A stretch of 64,000 bases of DNA, taken from the NCBI RefSeq assembly GCF_004355005.1, contig NZ_SMSJ01000008.1:1-64000 (forward strand), given 5' to 3'. Both the position numbers and the translations under genes were made by a program. The notes beneath the pieces were generated by a model. That model had not been told where the DNA came from. It was given only the letters and a program-made list of their open reading frames with translations, and searched no databases. Source of the stretch: Dankookia rubra. Lineage in GTDB: Bacteria; Pseudomonadota; Alphaproteobacteria; Acetobacterales; Acetobacteraceae. Below are positions 52,112-61,115 of this stretch, one piece after another; position 1 is the stretch's first letter, and every line of letters begins with the position of its first letter.

Positions 52112-53095
52112 CTAGTCCACCTGGGCTCCGGAGGCCTGCACCACCGGCGCCCAGCGAGCGATCTCCGCCCGGACGAATTCCGTATAGCCGTCCGGCCCCA
52201 GCGCCCCGACCGTCCCGCCGATCTCGGCGAAACGGGCGCGCAGCGCGGGATCCGCCAAGACCGCGGCGGCCGCGCGACCGAGGCGCTCCGTCACCGCCGG
52301 CGGCAGGCCGGCCGGTCCGGACAGGCCGAACCATGACGTGCTGACGAGGTCGACTCCCTGTTCCCGGAAGGTCGGCACCGCGGGGAAGGCGGGGTGCCTT
52401 GTCCCGGCCGAAAGCGCAAGGGGGCGTACCGAGCCGGCACGGATATGCGCCGCGGCCGATGGCAGGCTGTCCGACATCATCGGCACCACGCCGGCGATCG
52501 TGTCCGTCATCGCCGGGCCGGCGCCGCGATAGGGCACGTGGTTCACGTGCGCGCCGGTCGCCTGGCCGAACTGTAGGATCAGCAGGTGGTTGGTCGAGCC
52601 CGAGCCGGAGGAGGCGATGTCGATGCCGCGCGCATCCTCCCTCGACAATCGCACCACGTCCGCCAGCGTCGTCGCCGGGAAACGCGGGTTGGCGAGGAAG
52701 GCGAGCGGGTTGTCCACCACCAGCGCGATGTGGGTGAAGTCGCGCAGCGCGTCGTAGCGCAGGCTGCGGTAGAGCGAGGGCGCCACGCCCTGGCTGGCGA
52801 TGTTCGACATCAGCAGCGTGTGGCCGTCGGGCGCCGCCTGCGCCACCGCCAGGCTGCCGACGGTCGCCCCGGCACCGGCGCGGTTCTCGATGATCACCGG
52901 CTGGCCGAGCTGGTCCTGCAGGCCTTGCGACAGCAGCCGGGCGACGAGGTCGGTGGTGCCGCCGGGTGCGAAGGGCACCACCAGGCGGATCGGCTGGCCC
53001 GGGAAGGCCGGTGCGGTCTGGGCAGGCGCGGCCAAGGGCAGCGCCAAAGCGGCGCTGCCGACGAGCAGGGCTCGGCGCGGCAGGATCCCGGACAT
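52112..53095 (-). CDS. tctC: Bug-family (TctC) receptor of the tct operon
   Basis: 327 residues from ATG 53095 with GGAGGAGA directly upstream. Signal peptide MSGILPRRALLVGSAALALP. Core: IRLVVPFAPGGTTDLVARLL, VIIENRAGAGATVGSLAVAQ and VNHVPYRGAGPAMTDTIAG. The only one of seven Bug proteins next to tctBA, so the dedicated receptor. Divergent from the M20 gene with a 170-base shared promoter region. Confidence 0.92.
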   Translation of the reverse strand: MSGILPRRALLVGSAALALPLAAPAQTAPAFPGQPIRLVVPFAPGGTTDLVARLLSQGLQDQLGQPVIIENRAGAGATVGSLAVAQAAPDGHTLLMSNIASQGVAPSLYRSLRYDALRDFTHIALVVDNPLAFLANPRFPATTLADVVRLSREDARGIDIASSGSGSTNHLLILQFGQATGAHVNHVPYRGAGPAMTDTIAGVVPMMSDSLPSAAAHIRAGSVRPLALSAGTRHPAFPAVPTFREQGVDLVSTSWFGLSGPAGLPPAVTERLGRAAAAVLADPALRARFAEIGGTVGALGPDGYTEFVRAEIARWAPVVQASGAQVD

Positions 53096-53265
53096 TCTCC
53101 TCCCCAGACAGGTGGGTTGCGTATCGCATGGCATGCCGAGAGGGGGCAAGCCGCCCCACCCCGTTGTTGCACCGCGGAATTCCCGCCCCGGACGCGGCGC
53201 CGGGGCGCTGGACAGTTGGGGGGCTTGCCGCGATCCTCACGGCCGCTTCAGCGCGGGATGCCAGC

Positions 53266-54462
53266 ATGTCGATCAACAGCTCGGAACGCCTTTCCAATGA
53301 CCCGGAGACGCGCATCCGCGACGCCGTGGCGGCGATCGAGCCGGGCCTGGTGGCGATCCGCCGCGACATCCACGCGCATCCGGAACTCGCCTTCGAGGAG
53401 GTGCGGACCAGCGGAATCGTGGCCGCGGAACTGGCGCGGATGGGGATCCCGCACCGCACCGGCGTGGGCCGCACCGGCGTGGTCGGCACCATCGAGGGCG
53501 GCCGGCCGGGCCCGACCATCGCCATCCGCGCCGACATGGACGCGCTGCCGATCCACGAGGAGACCGGCCAGGAATTCGCCAGCGTGGTGCCGGGGAAGAT
53601 GCATGCCTGCGGCCATGACATCCACACGACGACGCTGCTCGGCGTGGCGGAGGTGCTGCGCGGGTTGGCGCCGCAACTTGCCGGACGTGTCGTGCTTGTG
53701 TTCCAGCCGGCCGAGGAGGCGCTGGGCGGCGCCGCCGCCATGGTCGCCGATGGCGTGCTCGACGGCGTCGACATGGCGTTCGGCTTCCACAACCAGCCGG
53801 ACATGCCGGTCGGCCGCTTCGGCTATGTCCGCGGCAGCACCCTGGCCGCGGCCGACCGCTTCGACCTGTTGATCCGCGGGAAAAGCGGCCACGCGGCGCA
53901 TCCGGAGCTCGCGGTCGACCCGATCGTCGCCGCCGGCGCCTTCATCGCCAGCGCCCAAACGGTGGTGAGCCGGGAGATCGACCCGCTGCTGCCGGCCGTC
54001 GTCACCATCGGCATGGTCCATGGCGGCAGCGCGCCGAACATCATCCCGGAGACCGTCGAGCTGCGCGGCACCGTGCGCACCCTGCACAAGCAGTCGCGCG
54101 ACGCGGCGGAGGCCGCGCTGCGGCGCTTCGCCGCCGGGCTGGACGCGACGCACCGCACCAGCTCGACGCTCACCTATCGCCGCGGCGTGCCGCCGCTGAT
54201 CAATGCCGACAGCGTGCTCGACCCGGCGATCGCCGCGGTGGCGCGGCAGTTGGGCGACGTGGTGGCCGAGGGCCGCCCGAGCATGGGCGCCGAGGATTTC
54301 GCCGAGTTTGCCGAACGGGTGCCCTCCTTCCAGCTGCGGATCGGCAGCGGCGCGCCAGGCCGGCACGACCACCTGCACAACGACCGCTACCAGCCGGACG
54401 AGCGCTGCATCGGTCTCGGCGTGCAGGCGCTGTCGCGGATCGCGCTGGACATGCTGGCGTGA
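53266..54462 (+). CDS. M20D amidohydrolase (hippurate/IAA-amino acid hydrolase-like)
   Basis: 398 residues. Metal site HACGHDIHT (113-121), FQPAEEALGGAAAM with the Glu-Glu pair, FGFHNQPDMPVGRFGYVRGS and a C-terminal GAEDFAEFAE. Dimerisation domain with GKSGHAAHPELAVDPIVAA. Hydrolyses N-acyl amino acids or amide conjugates. It leads a plus-strand operon with the creatininase-like gene (4-base overlap), divergent from tctCBA, so it likely acts on the imported compound. Confidence 0.9.
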   Translation: MSINSSERLSNDPETRIRDAVAAIEPGLVAIRRDIHAHPELAFEEVRTSGIVAAELARMGIPHRTGVGRTGVVGTIEGGRPGPTIAIRADMDALPIHEETGQEFASVVPGKMHACGHDIHTTTLLGVAEVLRGLAPQLAGRVVLVFQPAEEALGGAAAMVADGVLDGVDMAFGFHNQPDMPVGRFGYVRGSTLAAADRFDLLIRGKSGHAAHPELAVDPIVAAGAFIASAQTVVSREIDPLLPAVVTIGMVHGGSAPNIIPETVELRGTVRTLHKQSRDAAEAALRRFAAGLDATHRTSSTLTYRRGVPPLINADSVLDPAIAAVARQLGDVVAEGRPSMGAEDFAEFAERVPSFQLRIGSGAPGRHDHLHNDRYQPDERCIGLGVQALSRIALDMLA

Positions 54463-55259
54463 CGTCGGCGTCCCCGACGCATCGCATCGCGGAACTGACG
54501 GCGCCCGAGGTCGCGGCGCGGCTGGCCGCGGGCGCTGCCGTGCTGTTTCCCATGGGCAGCCTCGAGACCCATGGCCCGCAGGCGCCGATGGGCGACTACC
54601 TTCTGGCGGAAGCGCTGGCCGACCGCATGGCCGCGGCCGCCGCGGCGGAGGGGACCGATGCGCTGGTGCTGCCGGCCATCCCCTTCGGCGGCGTCGATTA
54701 CTTTTCCTATGTCCCGGGCGGCGTGGTGCTCTCGCCCGCCATCTTGCAGGCGGTGGTCGAGGAAACCTGCGAGACCCTGATCCGCACCGGCACGCGGCGC
54801 ATCCTGATCCTCAACGGCCATGCCGGCTCCATCGCCCCGGTCGATGCCGCGGCGCGGATGCTGCGGCGGCGGCACGCGTTGCTGGTGCCGGCGATGCATC
54901 TCTGGCGGATCGCCGGCGGCCTGCATGCGGAACTCGGCGGCAGCCCGGCCAGCTTCGGCCATGGCGGCGACCCGGTCTGGTCGGTGGCACTGGCGCTGCG
55001 GCCGGATCTCTGCCGGCCGGAGGCGGCGCGGGAGAAGCGGGCGGTGCCGCCCATCCTCGGCCTGCCCGTTGCCAATTTCGGCACGCTCCGTGTCGCCGGC
55101 GTCGAGCTCAATATCCCCATGGAGGTCGAAGAGGTGGCGCCGGGCGGCGTTGCCTGTGCCGACAGCCGCCCCGGCAATGCCGCGCACGGCGCCCGCATCG
55201 TCGCCCGGCTGGTCGAGGCCGGCGCCGCCATGCTGTCCCAGCTGAGGGCCGTCGCATGA
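54459..55259 (+). CDS. Creatininase/mycofactocin-precursor-peptidase family amidohydrolase
   Basis: 266 residues, GTG start overlapping the upstream stop (GTGA). Metal motif GSLETHGPQAPMGDY with Glu36, His38, Asp46, then LILNGHAGSIAPVDAAAR and ASFGHGGDPVWS. These enzymes open ring amides (creatinine) or remove peptide ends. Operonic with the M20D hydrolase and PanE-like genes; suggests stepwise opening of a cyclic or substituted amide. Confidence 0.88.
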   Translation: MTSASPTHRIAELTAPEVAARLAAGAAVLFPMGSLETHGPQAPMGDYLLAEALADRMAAAAAAEGTDALVLPAIPFGGVDYFSYVPGGVVLSPAILQAVVEETCETLIRTGTRRILILNGHAGSIAPVDAAARMLRRRHALLVPAMHLWRIAGGLHAELGGSPASFGHGGDPVWSVALALRPDLCRPEAAREKRAVPPILGLPVANFGTLRVAGVELNIPMEVEEVAPGGVACADSRPGNAAHGARIVARLVEAGAAMLSQLRAVA

Positions 55260-56233
55260 GGGTCTGCGTCTACGGCGCCGGCGCGATCGGCGGCCACATC
55301 GCGGCGCGGCTGGCCAAGGGCGGGGCGGAAGTCTCGGTCGTCGCCCGCGGGGCGCACCTCCGCGCCATCCAGGCGAGTGGCCTCAGCGTCGCCGCCAATG
55401 ACGGCACGCTGCACTGCCGTCCCAGCGCCAGCGACGACCCGGCCGCGCTCGGCCCCCAGGACGCGGTGATCGTCACCACCAAGGCGCCGGCGCTGCCCTC
55501 GGTCGCCGCCGGCATCGCGCCGCTGCTGGGGCCGGAGACCACCGTCGCCTTCGTCATGAACGGCATTCCCTGGTGGTATTTCGACCGCACCCCGCAGGAG
55601 GGCAGGCGGCTGCCGGCGCTCGATCCCGGCGATGCGGTGCGCGACGCCGTTGGCGTCGCGCGCACGCTCGGCGGCGTGGTCTATTCCTCGGCCACCGTGA
55701 CGCGTCCCGGCCATGTCGAGGCGCTGGCGCCCGACAACCGCGTCATCCTCGGCGAGCTCGACGGCGCCATGACGCCGCGGCTGCGGGCGCTGGCGGGGGC
55801 GATCGAGGCCGGCGGGATGGGCGGCATCGCCGTGCCCGATATCCGCGACGCGGTCTGGGCCAAGCTGCTCGGCAACATGATGAACGGGCCGCTCTGCCTG
55901 CTGGCGCGGTCCTCGATGCGGGACACGCTCTCGGTGCCCGCGGTGCGCGAGGCCGCCATCGCCGCGGCGCGGGAGGTGATGGCGATCGCCGCCGCCCATG
56001 GCCACCCGATCACCGGCCAGACGCCGGAGGACCGCATCGCGCGGTCGTCGAGGATCCCGCACCGGCCCTCGATCCTGCAGGACCTCGACCAGGGTCGGGC
56101 GATGGAGATCGACGCGCTCTTCGCCGTGCCGCTGCAGCTGGCGCGGGAGGCGGGGGTGCCGACGCCGGTGCTCGACCTGTCGGTCGCGCTGGTGACGCGC
56201 GCGGCGATCGAGGCGGGGCTGCACAGGGTTTGA
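55256..56233 (+). CDS. Ketopantoate reductase (PanE/ApbA)-like dehydrogenase, copy 1
   Basis: 325 residues; start overlaps the creatininase stop (ATGA). NADP loop VYGAGAIGGHIAARLAKGGA, MNGIPWWY, catalytic Lys in WAKLLGNMMNG, and HRPSILQDLDQGRAMEIDAL carrying the catalytic Glu. Reduces a 2-oxo acid to a 2-hydroxy acid (or the reverse). The context argues for a catabolic keto-acid role rather than pantothenate synthesis. Confidence 0.88.
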   Translation: MRVCVYGAGAIGGHIAARLAKGGAEVSVVARGAHLRAIQASGLSVAANDGTLHCRPSASDDPAALGPQDAVIVTTKAPALPSVAAGIAPLLGPETTVAFVMNGIPWWYFDRTPQEGRRLPALDPGDAVRDAVGVARTLGGVVYSSATVTRPGHVEALAPDNRVILGELDGAMTPRLRALAGAIEAGGMGGIAVPDIRDAVWAKLLGNMMNGPLCLLARSSMRDTLSVPAVREAAIAAAREVMAIAAAHGHPITGQTPEDRIARSSRIPHRPSILQDLDQGRAMEIDALFAVPLQLAREAGVPTPVLDLSVALVTRAAIEAGLHRV

Positions 56234-56234
56234 A

Positions 56235-56375
56235 GGAAGATTGGGGAGGGAAACAAGTATTCCCTCCCCAAGCCCCACCCTTCCTTTTTGTGGGTCTGGC
56301 AGCCGCCGCGCAGCGAGTGCCGACCTGAAGAAATAGATGAGGGGTCCGGGGAGAATACCTTCTCCCCGGCCTTGC
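56235..56375. repeat. Bipartite hairpin repeat, copy C
   Basis: Left hairpin 56243-56269 (GGGGAGGGAA / TTCCCTCCCC), right hairpin GGGGAGAATACCTTCTCCCC at 56348-56367. Same orientation as copy B, with AAATAGATGAGGGGTCCGG shared in part with both others. Lies between two co-directional panE-like genes. Confidence 0.87.
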
Positions 56376-56402
56376 TGCCTTCCACGACAAAGGACTTCCC
56401 GC

Positions 56403-57389
56403 ATGAAGGTCTGCATCTTCGGCGCCGGCGCGATCGGCGGGCATCTCGCCGGGCGGCTGGCCAAGGGCGGCGCCGAGCTGTCCATCGTCGCCCGCGGCGC
56501 CAACCTCGCCGCCATGCAGGCCAATGGCCTCATCGTCCGCGCGCCGGATGGCGACATGCAGGTGCGGCCGAGCCTTGCCGCCGACCCGGCCGCGCTCGGC
56601 CGCCAGGATGCCGTGGTGGTCTGCACCAAGGTGCCGGCGCTCGGCAGCGTGGCCCGCGCGATCGGCCCGCTGCTGGGACCGGAGACGCCCGTCGTCTTCG
56701 TCACCAACGGCATCCCCTGGTGGTACTACGCCAGCCATGGCGGGGCCGAGGAAGGCCGGCGGGTGCCGGAAGCCGATCCGGGCGACCTGGTCTGGAACGC
56801 GGTCGGCCCGGCGCGGGCGATCGGCGGCGTCATCTACTCCGCCTGCGCCCAGCCCGAGCCCGGCGTCGCCCAGGTCGTCAGCGCCACCAGCAAGCTGATC
56901 CTCGGCGAGCCGGACAACCTCCGCACCGATCGCGCCGTGGCGCTGGCGTCGCTCTTCAAGCAGGGCGGGCTGCCCTGCAGCGTCTCCGAGAAGATCCGCG
57001 TCGAGGTCTGGGCCAAGCTGCTGAACAACTTGCTCAGCGGGCCGATCTGCTCGCTGAACCGCCGGACCATGCGCGACAGCCTGGCCGACCCGGTGGTGCG
57101 CGCGGCCGCGACCCAGCTGGTCGAGGAAGGCATCGCCATCGCCCGGGCCATGGGCCAGCCGGTGCCGGGCGGCGCGGAGGAGCGGATCGCGCAGGCGGCG
57201 GGCATCAACCACAAGCCGTCGATCCTGCAGGATCTCGAGGCCGGGCGGCCGATGGAGGTCGATGCGCTGTTCCAGGTGCCGCTGCGCCTGGCGCGGGAGA
57301 AGGGCATCCCGGCGCCGATGCTGGCGCTGACGGTCGCGCTGATGACCCAGGCGGCCGAGGGCGCCGGCCTGCTGCCGCGGGCGGCCTGA
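56403..57389 (+). CDS. Ketopantoate reductase (PanE/ApbA)-like dehydrogenase, copy 2
   Basis: 328 residues. Same motifs as copy 1: IFGAGAIGGHLAGRLAKGGA, TNGIPWWYY, EVWAKLLNNLLSG and NHKPSILQDLEAGRPMEVDA. Extensive similarity to copy 1 throughout, so an ancient tandem duplicate. Separated from copy 1 by the hairpin element. The VOC gene follows after four bases. Confidence 0.88.
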   Translation: MKVCIFGAGAIGGHLAGRLAKGGAELSIVARGANLAAMQANGLIVRAPDGDMQVRPSLAADPAALGRQDAVVVCTKVPALGSVARAIGPLLGPETPVVFVTNGIPWWYYASHGGAEEGRRVPEADPGDLVWNAVGPARAIGGVIYSACAQPEPGVAQVVSATSKLILGEPDNLRTDRAVALASLFKQGGLPCSVSEKIRVEVWAKLLNNLLSGPICSLNRRTMRDSLADPVVRAAATQLVEEGIAIARAMGQPVPGGAEERIAQAAGINHKPSILQDLEAGRPMEVDALFQVPLRLAREKGIPAPMLALTVALMTQAAEGAGLLPRAA

Positions 57390-57393
57390 CGCC

Positions 57394-58230
57394 GTGGCCC
57401 CCGTGCTCGACCACCTCGTCTTCGACGTCCGCGACCGGATGGCGGAGGGCGCGGCGCGGATGGCGGCGCTCGGCTTCCAGCTGACGCCGGTGGGCAGGCA
57501 CAGCCTCGGCTCCGCCAACCACCTGGCGGTTTTCGGGCAGGACTACCTGGAGCTGCTCGGCACCGACATCTCCGGCGGCGCGCTGCGGCCGGACATCGCC
57601 AGCTACCCCGTCGGGCTGAACGGGCTGGTCTTCAAGACGAATGATGCCGGGGCGCTCTCGGCCCAGTTGGTCGCCGGCGGGGTGCCGGCGCTGCCGGCGC
57701 AATCCTTCCACCGCCCGGTCGACCTGCCGGACGGCACCCGGGACGATGCCCGTTTCCGCACCGTGCGGCTCGACCGCGCCGCCGCCTTCGACGGCCGGAT
57801 CTACTGGTGCGAGCACCTGACGCCGCAGCATGTCTGGCGGCCGGAATGGCTGGCGCATCCGAACGGCGTGGCCTCGGTCGCCCGCGTGCTGCTCTCGGTG
57901 CGCGACCCGGAACGCCAGGCGGCGATGTTCCGCCGGATGTTCGGGGCCGATGCCGTGACCGCCGGCGCCGACGGCCGCGTGCTGCTGCCCTGCGGCCCGG
58001 TCACGATCGAGGTCGCGCCGCACGCGCTCGTCGCGGCCGAGCTCGGCGCCGCGGCGCCCGATCCCGCCGGGCGCGGCGACCACATGGCACTGGTCGCGCT
58101 GCGCGTCGCCGACCTGGCGGCGACCTCGGCGCTGCTGCGGGCCCATGCCGTCGCCGCGGCACCCCGCCCGACCGGGCTGCGGGTGGCGGCGGAGCCGGCG
58201 CTGAACGCGGTGGTCGACTTCCTCGGCTGA
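57394..58230 (+). CDS. VOC/glyoxalase-like superfamily protein
   Basis: 278 residues, GTG start. N-terminal LDHLVFDVRDRMAEGAARMA, HSLGSANHLAVFGQDYLELL and IYWCEHLTPQHVWRPEWLAH resemble the Glyoxalase_3 (VOC-like) proteins. A second beta-alpha module starts near residue 165 (ARVLLSVRDPERQAAMFRRM). Metal-dependent ring opening or isomerisation is the family theme; substrate unknown. End of the 53266-58230 operon. Confidence 0.8.
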   Translation: MAPVLDHLVFDVRDRMAEGAARMAALGFQLTPVGRHSLGSANHLAVFGQDYLELLGTDISGGALRPDIASYPVGLNGLVFKTNDAGALSAQLVAGGVPALPAQSFHRPVDLPDGTRDDARFRTVRLDRAAAFDGRIYWCEHLTPQHVWRPEWLAHPNGVASVARVLLSVRDPERQAAMFRRMFGADAVTAGADGRVLLPCGPVTIEVAPHALVAAELGAAAPDPAGRGDHMALVALRVADLAATSALLRAHAVAAAPRPTGLRVAAEPALNAVVDFLG

Positions 58231-58360
58231 GCCAACGACGCCGCGGCGAGCGCTGTAACCGAGTGAATCGTCCTTCGATCGGCGTGGAACGGATCGCATC
58301 CGTCCGGCGTCTTTCCCGCGTAGTCCCCACAGGACCAAGCCTGGCGAGGGAGAGCACGGG

Positions 58361-58579
58361 ATGGATATGGACCAGAAGCACGAGCAGGTGGTGGTGACGT
58401 GGCCGGGCCGTCATGCTCGGCCGCAACCCGGCGCGGCGCCGGACCAGCCGGCCGTCGGAGAGGGCCACCGGCAGCTGTGCCGCCGCGACGCCGGCCGCGA
58501 GGCGGTCTTCGACATCGCGGATTTCGAGGCGATCGCCGCATTCGCCGGACTGCGACCGCACTTGCGGCGGGCGGTCTGA
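58361..58579 (+). CDS. Small hypothetical protein (72 aa)
   Basis: Preceded by GAGGGAGAG at a good distance. Sequence MDMDQKHEQVVVTWPGRHAR... with a more ordered tail AVFDIADFEAIAAFAGLRPH. No family recognised and no signal peptide. A weak EcfG-like pair (GGAAC at 58286, CGTC at 58308) lies upstream. Could be a spurious frame. Confidence 0.4.
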   Translation: MDMDQKHEQVVVTWPGRHARPQPGAAPDQPAVGEGHRQLCRRDAGREAVFDIADFEAIAAFAGLRPHLRRAV

Positions 58580-58743
58580 CGCCGGTCGCGGCGGGCAGCC
58601 ATTGCCCGGCCGCGTCCTTCCGTGCCGGGAAGAACAAGTGCGGGCCGATCGGCGCGCCGGCATGAGCGCCGTCCGCATTACGGCAGGATGGGCCGGCCGG
58701 CTGCCGGCCGGCCCGGGCTGGAGCGGTTTCCGTTCGCCTCGGC

Positions 58744-59787
58744 TCACGGCAACGACCCTGGCTGCCTGTCCCTGCGGGCATTTTCACCGGATCCGGTGGC
58801 GCCATCAGGTCGGGATCCGCTCCAGGGCGACGCCACCGCCGCGACCGGACCCTTGCCGTTGCTGCCCGGCCGCGGCAGGGCGGTCTGGCCGAGAACCCAG
58901 CCCTCCCAGCCCCGCACCCATGGATCGTCCGGCACGAAATCCGAACGCCGGCCATCCAGCACGCCGATCAGGCCGAGCAGGCCGATGACGCTGTCGAAGC
59001 GGTCCTCCCCGGCGGCGTCGGCGCCGAAGCCCGACTGGACTGCGGCCGCCAGCGCGGCGTCCGGTTGCACCTCGCGCGCCGCCATGGCCGCGAGCAGGGC
59101 GGGCGCCAGGGCCCGGCGCGGCGCCTGCGCCCGCTTGCTGCCGGCCAGCCTCAGCCCGCAATGGCGCAGCGCCTCGGCGGGATAGACCTCGGCCAGCACC
59201 GCGATCCCCGGCGCCAGCAGCGCGTGCAGCGCGCCCTCGAAGGGCCAGAGGCGGATGGGGAGGCCTGCGCAGAGGGCCGGCACGATCCAGTCCCGCCAGG
59301 CCGTGATCGCCGCCTTGCCCGACTGGTTGGCGCCAAGCGTCCAGAACAGCGGCGCGCCGGCCGGGCGCTCGGCGGTGGCGCGGTCGCACCAGCGGGAAAG
59401 GCCGAGCGGCCCGGACAGGCCGAGCGCCGCCGCATGCGCCGCCCGGGTCATCCCGGCAATGCCGCGTGCGGGGTAGAAGGGGCGGGCCGGGGAGACGGTC
59501 TCAAGGCCCGCGCTGACGCGGAAGAAGTCCGGGTTGCCGGCCAGGCCGCGCAGGAAGGCGGCGAAGCCCGGCTCCGACCGTCCCGCGGCGAATTCCCGCG
59601 GCACCCCGAGCGGCAGGTCGAGCCCGAACGCCACCGGCAGGCCCGGCGCCAGCAGCCGCGGCAGCAGGGCGGCGAGCTCGCCCACCGGGGCCGGGGCGGC
59701 GGCCTGCCATTGCCCATTCCGGCGAAGGGCCCAGGTGATCCAGCGCTTGCGGGGATCGATGCTCCAGTCGGCATGGGCGGCAATCAT
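58744..59787 (-). CDS. DUF429-like uncharacterised protein
   Basis: 347 residues from ATG 59787. N-terminal HADWSIDPRKRWITWALRRN suggests an RNase H-like strand with an acidic residue. Later, FWTLGANQSGKAAITAWRDW, LWPFEGALHALL and AEVYPAEALRHCGL fit uncharacterised DUF429-type predicted nucleases. A conserved DRFDSVIGLLG follows. The Pro/Gly-rich C-terminal 40 residues are not family-like. Divergent from cytochrome b561. Function unknown. Confidence 0.68.
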   Translation of the reverse strand: MIAAHADWSIDPRKRWITWALRRNGQWQAAAPAPVGELAALLPRLLAPGLPVAFGLDLPLGVPREFAAGRSEPGFAAFLRGLAGNPDFFRVSAGLETVSPARPFYPARGIAGMTRAAHAAALGLSGPLGLSRWCDRATAERPAGAPLFWTLGANQSGKAAITAWRDWIVPALCAGLPIRLWPFEGALHALLAPGIAVLAEVYPAEALRHCGLRLAGSKRAQAPRRALAPALLAAMAAREVQPDAALAAAVQSGFGADAAGEDRFDSVIGLLGLIGVLDGRRSDFVPDDPWVRGWEGWVLGQTALPRPGSNGKGPVAAVASPWSGSRPDGATGSGENARRDRQPGSLP

Positions 59788-59845
59788 GTCACCCGATGCG
59801 CTGGCCGGCCGTGCCAGGATGCCCCCAGCCGAGAAGGAGATAGCC

Positions 59846-60421
59846 ATGACGGTGATGGATGAGCCTGTCCTGCCTGCCTCGACCGTGACCCTGCCGGATG
59901 CCTATGGCAGCGCGGCCAAGTGGTTCCACTGGGTGACCGTGGTGCTGCTCGGCATCGCCCTGCCGGTCGGCTTCGTCATCGACCACGTCAAGGATGCCGA
60001 CAAGATGGCCTTCTATGCCATCCATGAATCGGCCGGGCTGACCATCCTCTTCGTCGCCCTGGCACGGCTGGCCTGGCGGCTGCGGAACCCGCCGAAGCCG
60101 CTGCCGGAGCACGTGCCGCCGGTGCTGCGGAAGACCGCGGCGGCGGTGCACCACACGCTCTACCTGCTGCTGATCCTGCAGCCGATCCTCGGCTTCTTCG
60201 CCACCAATGCCTGGGGCTTCCCGTTGCGCGGGGAGACCGCCTATCTCGGCTTTATCCAGTTGCCGAAGTTCATGGAAACGGACGAGGGGCTGGCCGGCGT
60301 TCTGCAGACCATCCACACGATCGGCGGCTGGTCGATCCTGGTGCTGCTGGTGCTGCATGTCGGCGGGGTGGTGTTCCACCAGGCCATCCGCCGCGACGGC
60401 ACGCTGCTGCGGATGGTCTGA
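59846..60421 (+). CDS. Cytochrome b561 family protein
   Basis: 191 residues, four helices. Ribosome site AGAAGGAGA. Heme-ligand histidines are seen in AAKWFHWVTVVLLG, YAIHESAGLTILFVA, VHHTLYLLLILQPILG and HTIGGWSILVLLVLHVGG. Di-heme membrane protein moving electrons between quinol and periplasmic acceptors. The CybB-like size is normal. Confidence 0.92.
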   Translation: MTVMDEPVLPASTVTLPDAYGSAAKWFHWVTVVLLGIALPVGFVIDHVKDADKMAFYAIHESAGLTILFVALARLAWRLRNPPKPLPEHVPPVLRKTAAAVHHTLYLLLILQPILGFFATNAWGFPLRGETAYLGFIQLPKFMETDEGLAGVLQTIHTIGGWSILVLLVLHVGGVVFHQAIRRDGTLLRMV

Positions 60422-60472
60422 CCCCGCCGGCGGAACCTGCCGATCACCCGCTGCGTTGTGGCAACAGGTCCG

Positions 60473-60685
60473 TCAGAGCGGCTTCTGCGCCTTCTCCAGG
60501 ATGCGGGCGAAGAAGCCCGGCTTCTTCGTCGCGGCCTCCGCCTTGGCGGTTTTTTCAGCCTGGGCGCGCTCCGTCGCCGCGTCTTTCTCCTTGTTGGCGA
60601 GCCATCGCTCCAGGCTCATGCCCGCCTTGGCGGCCCTTTTCGCCTCATAGGCGCGTTGGGCCTCGGTCATCTTGCGTTGATCCAT
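60473..60685 (-). CDS. Small charged protein (70 aa)
   Basis: MDQRKMTEAQRAYEAKRAAK, then AGMSLERWLANKEKDAA and a KKPGFFARILEKAQKPL tail. Highly charged, helical. AGAGG precedes the ATG at 60685. Conserved-looking start motif (MTEAQRAYEAKRAAKAGMS) common in Acetobacteraceae small proteins as I recall; unnamed. Confidence 0.65.
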   Translation of the reverse strand: MDQRKMTEAQRAYEAKRAAKAGMSLERWLANKEKDAATERAQAEKTAKAEAATKKPGFFARILEKAQKPL

Positions 60686-60782
60686 GGGAACCTCTTCGAC
60701 TCCGGAGATGTGGCGAAGGCCGCACGCCGGGGCAAGCGCCGGGGGCTTGAACGGGCGCGCGGTTCGGGTCCCTATGCGCCGC

Positions 60783-61115
60783 ATGGAAGCACGGGTGAAG
60801 GCGGGGATCTGGGTCTCGATGGCGCTGCGGCTGGCGGATATCGCCGGGCGGAGCGGCGCCGTGCTGCGGAAGGGTGATCCCGATTCGGGCGGAATCCTTT
60901 GTATTCTGCGGGGCAGGGAGGGGCTGGTGGTGCTCGGCCAGGTGCGCGACGCAGAGGGCCGGCCGGCCTGGCTGCGCGGTACGGGCGCGATGCCGGTCGA
61001 CGAAGCAACCACCGATGCCTATGTCGCGCGGCAGGTGAAACGCGACCCGGATCTATGGGTCGTGGAGTTCGACGCCCCGGACCTGAAGCCGCCTTTCGAG
61101 GGCAAATTGCTCTAG
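60783..61115 (+). CDS. DUF1491 family protein
   Basis: 110 residues: VKAGIWVSMALRLADIAGRS, VLRKGDPDSGGILCILRGRE and YVARQVKRDPDLWVVEFDAP. This matches the DUF1491 group, restricted to alphaproteobacteria and of unknown function. The ATG at 60783 is chosen; one at 60774 adds three residues. Confidence 0.85.
   Translation: MEARVKAGIWVSMALRLADIAGRSGAVLRKGDPDSGGILCILRGREGLVVLGQVRDAEGRPAWLRGTGAMPVDEATTDAYVARQVKRDPDLWVVEFDAPDLKPPFEGKLL

Noticed and set aside
60432-60457. GGAAC-N17-CGTT, a perfect EcfG-like promoter pair
   Set aside because: It points into the antisense strand of the 60473-60685 gene with no sense gene close downstream; probably chance, unless an unannotated RNA starts here.
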